A stretch of DNA of 64,000 nt, taken from Xenopus tropicalis. Its lineage: Eukaryota > Chordata > Amphibia > Anura > Pipidae. The notes under the pieces are model-generated. The model searched no databases. It saw only the letters and a program-made list of their open reading frames with translations, and was not told the DNA's origin. The position numbers were made by a program, and so were the translations under genes. Positions 59,001 to 64,000 of the stretch are shown in pieces. The stretch is from assembly GCF_000004195.4 (NCBI RefSeq), contig NC_030677.2, forward strand, positions 58,658,222 to 58,722,221, written 5' to 3'. Each line of letters begins with the position of its first letter. Position 1 is the first letter of the stretch.

Positions 59001-61382
59001 TTCTGCACAATATCAAACAAACCAATTGGATTCTACATTTGACTTCCTCTCAGGAAAGGGAGTGAGGCAATTAATGGGCCAAAAAAGATATATATCTGTC
59101 AACTAAAGGTCATTTTAAAGCCATATAATTCAAAAACAAAACATTTTAATAGTTTACGTCTCAATCTAAATGACAAGTTAAGGTGGAAAAATATTTACCT
59201 CCATATTCAGATGTCTCTTGTAAATGTAATTTTATGAAACTGTATATATTTATAATTCTTTTTTACCTGACAGAGTTGCAGTCTGGACCAGATTTTTATT
59301 GTCACACATTTCTAATCCCCATGGGTGTTTAGGTGCCCAGTGGATCCTAATGGTCCTAATGGGTGCAATTTAACTTTTGTAAATGAACTTTTGACTGTTT
59401 GAGGCCTTAAACTTGGTTATACAAAAGCAAAGATTATGTTACAAGGTGACTCAGAACTCGCAGTTGCCAGTTAGTTACACATATACATCTTATTGGATTC
59501 AGTAAGTAACAAGGTTAGGGCAAACTGTTCCCTGGTTTGTATAGGGCAGACTGTAAGCTTTTCAAATCAGGATTTTTCTACATGAATAAATATTGTAAAG
59601 CACTGCATATAATAATAAAATGCTACATAAATGGAAATATTAATGTCATAGTTTTTGCCGCAAAAAATGAAACCTATAAAGTCTTAAGGAAGTAGCCAGA
59701 TAATTAGGAGCTGTAAACTGTAACATCACTCCCTGTCACCACATGCATTGGTTATCTTACTGTTTCCAACAGGGTCTGGAAGTGATCAAATGGCAACACC
59801 CAGTGACTTCTCATACTGATAAAGGAAACAAATGGGGGCCAGGACAAAGTTGGTAAAAAAAAAAAAAAAGATTACTGTATACATTATATTTGCTGCTCTT
59901 AAAAGCAATTTTACAGGTTTAGTAACCAGTTGCAGCCAATCAGATGTATACCAGTTAAGGCTATTTGCTGATTGCTTGCTTGGTGATAGGCTGATGCCAC
60001 ACGTGGCGTTTTTATGCTGCGTATTTTCTAATTCTCTCAGCGGCTGAAAAATGCCTGATATCATCATCCATAGAAATAACTTGAAAAGACTCGAAGCAAA
60101 CCACACAATGCGGAAATACGCTAGAAAACGCCTTAGCACGGATTTTTCAAGCGTTGGCTGAAATACGCCAGTATTTGCAAAGCAAGCTATTCCTATGTAT
60201 ACACAAATGCAGCTGCCAGACCTAGCTGAAATACGCAGCGTTTTTTACTATTTTGCACTATTAGTACCATGGAAACGAATATTTGCTACGTCACCAGTAC
60301 TAGGCTGAAAAACACCATAGTCAAAGACTGTGTGGCTTGTGCGGCATTTTTAGGCTGAGAGAAAACACAGTGTAAAAATGCCACGTGTGGCATCAGCCTT
60401 ACTATAACCTGAGTAATCTTTGCACCTGTGACTACTTTCCCTCTCCCTATAATAATTGAATAATAATTGTATCAACAGATGGCTACACAGGTAAATGCAT
60501 GTAACTTTTGGGGTAATGTAATAAAAGTACTAAATTAGACATTGAGTCTAATAACCAGTAGCAACCAATCACATTTCACACAGCTGACCAAAAAAAGCTA
60601 CATGGTGATTGGTCATTATATGTTGTGTTAATAAACCAGTTTTTGCTATTCATGGCTGCTGTGGTGTGTGCTCCCACCACCATTGTACATTGTATAATAT
60701 CCTTAGATATGGTACTTAGGGATACATTAAGTTATAATCAATGCTTAGGGATGCCATTTGTGCCACATGAGCCAATAAAACTATGTTTACGAAAAAAAAC
60801 AATGTACCCCATGTGGTAAAATATAAAGATCACCGGTGTTCCATGACCTAACAGCATTTGTCCTGTGCCATCATACATTTATGTGGCTGTGGAAATTCCC
60901 AATGACTTCAAATATATTTTATAAAGGTTACAGTATTGTAAGCATGCATTTTCAGATGTATTTAGAAAATGAACACCATACATTGAAACTGTTTTATCTA
61001 AGTCGGTTACATAGTCACATGTAGTAAACAGTTTAAAATTTAGATAATAATTTAATATATAGACAATATCAAATGTAGGCAGTAATGAAAAAGTCACATT
61101 TCAGTGCAAGACTTTGGTATTATTATAATGAATATTCTTTATACTGGGCTGACATATTGCATTAAACTTTACAGAAATAGTTCATCATTCACATGTAGAT
61201 TGTAGGCTATCTGGGCTGCTTTGATCACAGAGATATTCTAGCACACACATCAGTTACATATACAGTTCCTTCATTTTATAAAAGGTAATAGTTATATTGG
61301 TATGTTTGCTGATTTTTACCCACTTACCTAAATATAAAAGTAACATGCACTCCACTTGCCACACCCTGGATTCTTGCCTCAT
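52930..61382 (-). CDS. Small mucin-like single-pass membrane protein (spliced, six coding exons)
   Basis: Exons (minus strand): 61382-61328, 56957-56754, 56527-56435, 55812-55786, 54036-53957, 53007-52930; 537 nt, 178 residues. Every intron is GT-AG; the first four junctions are phase 1 and the last is phase 0, and one frame stays open to TAG. Residues about 13-24 form a hydrophobic signal-peptide core ending near Ala24. Residues 25-126 are rich in Ser/Thr/Asn with sequons at N48, N55, N69 and N84 and no cysteine. Residues 129-149 are a continuous membrane helix, followed by K150-K154 (stop-transfer) and a 24-residue tail with YSFD and ending DNIKA. This is type I sialomucin architecture, like podoplanin or CD164, but CD164's cysteines are absent and I recognise no orthologue. 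Further alternative mucin exons in the introns cannot be excluded. Confidence 0.82.
53957..54036 (-). CDS. Membrane-protein gene, exon 5 (transmembrane helix)
   Basis: 80 nt, acceptor TTTTTTAG|GAGG, donor AAAAAA|GTGAGT, phase 1 in, phase 0 out. Encodes GG then 21 hydrophobic residues rich in Ile/Leu/Phe/Val with a single Ser, then four Lys. Confidence 0.87.
54766..55764 (-). mobile_element. Minisatellite-bearing hAT element, copy 2 (999 bp), in intron 4
   Basis: Left end CAGTGCTGTCCAACT; right end AGTTGGACAGCACT with the last base changed. Flanked by TTTTAGAG (54758-54765) and TTTTAGAT (55765-55772), an 8-bp duplication with one mismatch. Inverted relative to copy 1: its arms and array match copy 1 on the opposite strand. 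It makes up over half of intron 4 of the membrane-protein gene. Confidence 0.93.
55178..55585. repeat. 34-bp minisatellite, array 2
   Basis: About 12 units. Most read 'ggcagggtagggcaggcaga' on the plus strand, but the first two (55178-55229) are in the opposite orientation, meeting the rest head to head near 55229. A single reversed unit is at the equivalent edge of array 1. Minus-strand frames of 161-173 codons are artefacts. Confidence 0.93.
55786..55812 (-). CDS. Membrane-protein gene, exon 4 (27-nt microexon)
   Basis: Acceptor TTTTGTATTAG|GA, donor TTCAG|GTATGTT, phase 1-1. Encodes the juxtamembrane stretch KGEEQSSS. It is frame-preserving and so could be alternative. An hAT element ends 21 bp inside the following intron. 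Confidence 0.7.
56435..56527 (-). CDS. Membrane-protein gene, exon 3 (Pro/Thr/Ser-rich)
   Basis: 93 nt, acceptor TTTGTTCATAG|AT, donor AACA|GTAAGTT, both phase 1. Encodes a Pro/Thr/Ser/Glu segment. Being phase 1-1 and a multiple of 3, it could be skipped without loss of frame. Confidence 0.82.
56754..56957 (-). CDS. Membrane-protein gene, exon 2 (signal peptide end and main mucin segment)
   Basis: 204 nt, acceptor CATGCAG|GCC, donor ACAG|GTTAGTC, both phase 1. Encodes the rest of the signal core (L-I-L-G-A) and most of the ectodomain, with all four N-glycosylation sequons and many Ser/Thr. Confidence 0.85.
56958..58589. other. Part of intron 1 of the membrane-protein gene
   Basis: No further exon can be supported here. 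The segment at 58318-58520 resembles a truncated 'ggttgccatc' repeat also hinted at near 62350. Confidence 0.45.
58590..58900 (-). repeat. LINE 3' end (CR1/L2-like) in intron 1, with a fold-back duplication
   Basis: Minus strand: a frame containing 'DSINAFRSALDEFLNKHN', a LINE reverse-transcriptase C-terminal type peptide, then the tail block 'ggtcttttttcaaccc', as in 24060-24490 and 18835-18980. The middle contains a perfect 48-bp palindrome. Confidence 0.62.
58688..58787. repeat. Perfect 48-bp inverted repeat with 4-bp spacer
   Basis: Arms 58688-58735 and 58740-58787 are exact complements around ATAG. The arm starts TACAGGCCTATCTATACACT. It could extrude as a cruciform or form a hairpin in RNA. 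Confidence 0.97.
59988..60401. mobile_element. Palindromic MITE 'GCTGATGCCACACGTGGCG'
   Basis: The left end 'aggctgatgccacacgtggc' faces the right end 'gccacgtgtggcatcagcct'. The interior ('cctatgtatacacaaatgca', 'gctacgtcaccagtactagg') recurs inverted within 63190-63400. It lies in intron 1 of the membrane-protein gene. Confidence 0.82.
60508..60640. repeat. Inverted-repeat sequence with CCAAT-rich arms
   Basis: 'gtagcaaccaatcaca' faces 'tggtgattggtcatt'; same general type as 965-1225. Confidence 0.4.
61328..61382 (-). CDS. Membrane-protein gene, coding exon 1 (signal peptide start)
   Basis: ATG at 61382-61380, with a second in-frame ATG at codon 13 (CTTTTA context, M-L-L-L-Y-L). Ends TTTAG|GTAAGTG, a near-consensus donor, phase 1. 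The upstream ATG gives a charged n-region (MRQESR) before the hydrophobic core; either Met would give a usable signal peptide. Confidence 0.78.
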
Positions 61383-61620
61383 TTTCTGCTGCTAAAAGAA
61401 TAAAAAGAAACAAAAGCCACAGAACTTCCTTTAGCAAGAGCTGAGAGCTGAGCACTGAACACTTGTACAAGGCAGAGCCCAGTTTTTGAGCCCGTGTCAG
61501 CCAATCAGGGAGACTGTGCAAATTACCACAGTAACTCAGCTCACTGTGCGAGTGGGTGCTCACCTCCAGCAAGAAAGGTTTCAACTGATCAGAGAAAGTC
61601 ACTTTGTATTCTCTTGCTCA
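61383..61620 (-). promoter_or_regulatory. Putative 5' UTR/promoter of the membrane-protein gene
   Basis: Upstream of the ATG (minus strand) there is an inverted CCAAT box (ATTGG, 61505-61501) about 120 bp away, an AGGAAG Ets-type core near 61429, and no TATA box in reach. Alternatively the pyrimidine run ending TTTTAG|CAG at 61392 is a strong acceptor, which would make exon 1 internal with a non-coding exon upstream. The sequence alone does not decide between these. Confidence 0.35.
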
Positions 61621-61908
61621 CTATCGTGGTATCTAAGGCATTCAACCCTGTTCTGCTTCAGAGCGTAAGTGGGACTGACATGGTACCCACCCACTTTCTA
61701 ACAAATTTTTCCATAGGTACCATGAAATGTAATAGGCAATAAGCAAAATTCAAATGGCTCATTTACAAGTAGTGGGCAAAGTGCAATTTCGGCCACAAGT
61801 GCAATGTTTTCTGGATTATTCAAGCATCACTGTGTCCACTGGGGAAAGTTGGGCTGAAAATCTTTGGTGTCAGGATATCGTCATTTCCATCATCAGTCGT
61901 TGCTGTCG

Positions 61909-62345
61909 TTAAAGGTTGTTCAACTTTTTGATGTAAAGAGTAAAAATCTGAGACAATTTGCAGTTGGCATAATTTTTTTTTAATTGTGGTTTTTCAGTTA
62001 TTTCGCTTTTTGTGCAGCAGTTCTCCAGTTTTGTATTTGAGCAGCTCTCTGGTTGCTAGGGTCCAAGTTACCTTAGCAATTATGGAATGGCTCGAATGAG
62101 AGACTGTAATATGAATAGGAGAGGGCCTGAATAGCTAAGTAATATAAAGTAACAATAACAATAAAATTGTAGCCTCACAGAACAAAAGCTTTTTGGATGC
62201 TGGTGTCAGTGACCCCCATTTGAAAACTGGAAAGCGTAAGAAAAAGATTGTAAAGTATAACTCTGAATCAGCCTAAAGTAGTAATGAAATCTGGTAGAAG
62301 GATTAAAAAAATTAAATTATTTAAAAGGGTAGTCCATCTTTTTTA
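61909..62345. mobile_element. T2/Kolobok-like MITE, diverged copy
   Basis: Starts TTAAAGGTTGTTCAAC and shares 'ggttgctagggtccaa' and 'gaataggagagggcctga' with 27199-27643. The right end is weak ('aaaagggtagtccatct'). Confidence 0.68.
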
Positions 62346-62540
62346 TAACATAGTATAGGGTTGCCACCATTTCTGGTACTGACCAGCTGCTCTCTTACAT
62401 GGACACTGTCTATTAGAGTCTGTAATATGCATGCTTGGTGCCATGAGCAGCCAACCAGCACTCTAGCACATCCACCAATGTCTAGTAAAATAAGGAGACT
62501 GCGGTTCTCTTATTTTAAAATCCCCTAAAATTCCCCTAAA

Positions 62541-62919
62541 CAGCCCCGGAATAACATACTTTTCTCCCTGCATGCAGATTTATTTTGTCTCTCTATTACA
62601 AGCAGCTGAACTGTATCTCTTTTACTGACTTCCTTGTCTACTGTGAAGCTCTGTCCCCTTTTACTTCTAAACCCTCCTTCTCTCTCCGACTTTGAAGACC
62701 TCAAATAGGTGCTTACTGGGCATGCTCACTGCCATTGCTCCAATTAAAATCAGAATGCACAGTAGGCACCTCTCTGAGGGAAGGAAGGCTCTCACTAGAC
62801 CTAGGAGACCTTCTCACTAGACAAGGAAGTCAGTAAAAGAGATGCAGTTCAGCTGCTTGTAATAGAGAAATAAAAATAAATATGAATGCAGGGAGAAGGG
62901 TATGTTATGTTGGGGGCTG
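62541..62919. mobile_element. Palindromic element 'CAGCCCC ... GGGGCTG'
   Basis: Long arms: 'ataacatacttttctccctg' faces 'cagggagaagggtatgttat', and 'ttacaagcagctgaactg' faces its complement, over about 100 bp with few mismatches. No clear target duplication. Non-coding. Confidence 0.78.
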
Positions 62920-63071
62920 TATAGAACCCTCTAGTTCTGTGTGAGAAAGGTAGTTCAATGTCTGGCGTCATTTTGCCCCCCCTCGTCAACATGTGCAGGG
63001 AGGTGGGGGGCAGGATCAATGGTGGCTTTGTCTAAGGCAAACTTCCAGCTGGTTCTGGCGCTGCTTATAAA

Positions 63072-63618
63072 TAGAGATGTAGCGAACTGTTCGAACCGGC
63101 GAACTAATTCGCGCGAACATCGGGTGTTCGCAAGTTTGCAAGTTCGCAAACTTTTCATGATGTTCGCAATTTGGGTTCGCCTTAGGCGTTTTTCCGCTAC
63201 ATTTTTTCTCGGCCTAAAAACGCCGCACAAGCCACACATGGCGTTTTTCAGCCTAGTACTGGTGACGTAAGCAAATCCCATTTCCATGGTGCTAAATAGC
63301 AAAAAATGCTGCATATTTCCGCTAGGTCTGCCAGCTGCCTTTGCGTATACATAGGAATAGCTTGCGTTTTTACGCAACGCTGTGTCAACAACGTATTTTT
63401 CAGAGAAATTTTTGCCCTTGATCCCCCTCCTGCATGTCACTGTCCAGGTCGTGGCACCCTTTAAACAACTTTAAAATCCGTTTTCTGGCCAGATATGGCT
63501 TTTCTAGGTTTTAAAGTTCGCCTTCCCATTGAAGTCTATGGGGTTCGCAAAGTTCGCCAACTTTCGCACTTTTTGGCGCAAGTGCCAAACTTTTTTTTTG
63601 AGGTTCGCTACATCCCTA
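63072..63618. mobile_element. hAT-like element 'TAGRGATGTAGCGAAC' carrying another MITE's sequence
   Basis: Ends TAGAGATGTAGCGAAC and GTTCGCTACATCCCTA are inverted repeats flanked by a perfect 8-bp duplication CTTATAAA (63064-63071, 63619-63626). The interior at 63190-63400 is an inverted relative of 59988-60401. The 161-codon minus-strand and 109-110-codon plus-strand frames are products of the element. Confidence 0.88.
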
Positions 63619-63626
63619 CTTATAAA

Positions 63627-64000
63627 TTGTCAACCCCAGCAGTTTTGTCTTTCCTTGTAGGTACAACTATTAGGGATATTTTACATTTTTTTTGGACACA
63701 TGGTGGATTTGCAATTTTTTGCACCACTCATTTTACTGCCAAAGTTTTAGTGAAAGCTGCTCAGGTAAACACGTTTTCAATGATTATTTTTGGAGTAAAT
63801 GGCACAGTTAACCAGTTAGTTAGTTAGTTAGTGTTTTTGTTTTAGTTTAGAGTTTTAGTATTTCCTAGCAAATAAAAGGGAATGGAGCACATAGTTCTAT
63901 TTCTTTGGATTCTAACTATAGCCAGGCATGAATGTGCTGGGTAGTCTGAGGCAGAAGGCCTCATTAATAAGATTAAGCACTAAGGTATTTGAGAGGCTAT
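63627..64000. other. No gene seen
   Basis: A short TTAG microsatellite (about 63813-63830) is the only feature. Confidence 0.4.

Noticed and set aside
59267..59311. Possible 45-nt cassette exon in intron 1 of the membrane-protein gene (phase 1-1, donor TCAG|GTAAAA)
   Set aside because: It preserves frame but would place charged and polar residues inside the signal-peptide core, and its acceptor lacks a pyrimidine tract.
61324..61602. 92-codon minus-strand frame with a hydrophobic Leu-rich stretch near the gene start
   Set aside because: It is a different frame from the spliced gene and the hydrophobic stretch is the pyrimidine tract. The frame ends at the splice donor region and does not continue into exon 2.
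62941..63440. 161-codon minus-strand and 109-codon plus-strand frames
   Set aside because: They lie largely inside the hAT-like element 63072-63618 and show no domain.

Overview
The window looks like non-coding-rich amphibian nuclear DNA, most likely Xenopus. It is AT-rich, has no compact gene arrangement, and is packed with repeats of the kinds that dominate frog genomes: short inverted-repeat DNA elements with TTAA, TTA/TAA, TA or 8-bp target duplications, Tc1, hAT, Penelope-like, L1 and L2/CR1-like pieces. I place it in Xenopus from these repeat types; the species cannot be settled by eye.

Only one cellular gene can be supported. It lies on the minus strand at 61382-52930, with six coding exons read right to left. 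Joined, they encode a 178-residue single-pass membrane protein: a signal peptide, a Ser/Thr/Asn-rich mucin-like ectodomain with four N-glycosylation sequons and no cysteine, one very hydrophobic helix, five lysines and a short tail. Every junction is phase-compatible. I do not recognise the family with confidence.

Layout. Region 1-14.4 kb is mostly unannotated sequence with scattered repeats, including a hammerhead-like Penelope terminal fragment at about 4.74 kb and an hAT element at 13.1 kb. Region 14.6-16.4 kb holds a 5'-truncated Penelope-like element with an intact GIY-YIG endonuclease C-terminus, its own hammerhead-like terminal piece, and an adjacent hAT element. Region 16.7-28 kb is a run of inverted-repeat elements, several nested in each other; one is a TTAA-flanked element interrupted by an hAT element that carries a 34-bp minisatellite. 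Region 30.8-34.8 kb holds a decayed L2-like LINE (YADD box still readable) and a large free-standing array of the same minisatellite. Region 35-41 kb holds further inverted-repeat elements, a third hammerhead-like piece, another hAT element and the 3' end of an L1. Region 41.9-43.6 kb is a complete-length Tc1 element with a frameshifted transposase. Region 45.7-51.3 kb has more inverted-repeat elements, including one inserted in its own kind. Region 51.3-61.6 kb is the membrane-protein gene, with a second minisatellite-bearing hAT element in intron 4. Region 59.9-63.6 kb again holds nested inverted-repeat elements.

Most open frames in the window are chance or repeat-derived. The long cysteine-rich frames at about 21.2, 34.0 and 55.2 kb are minisatellite, not genes.
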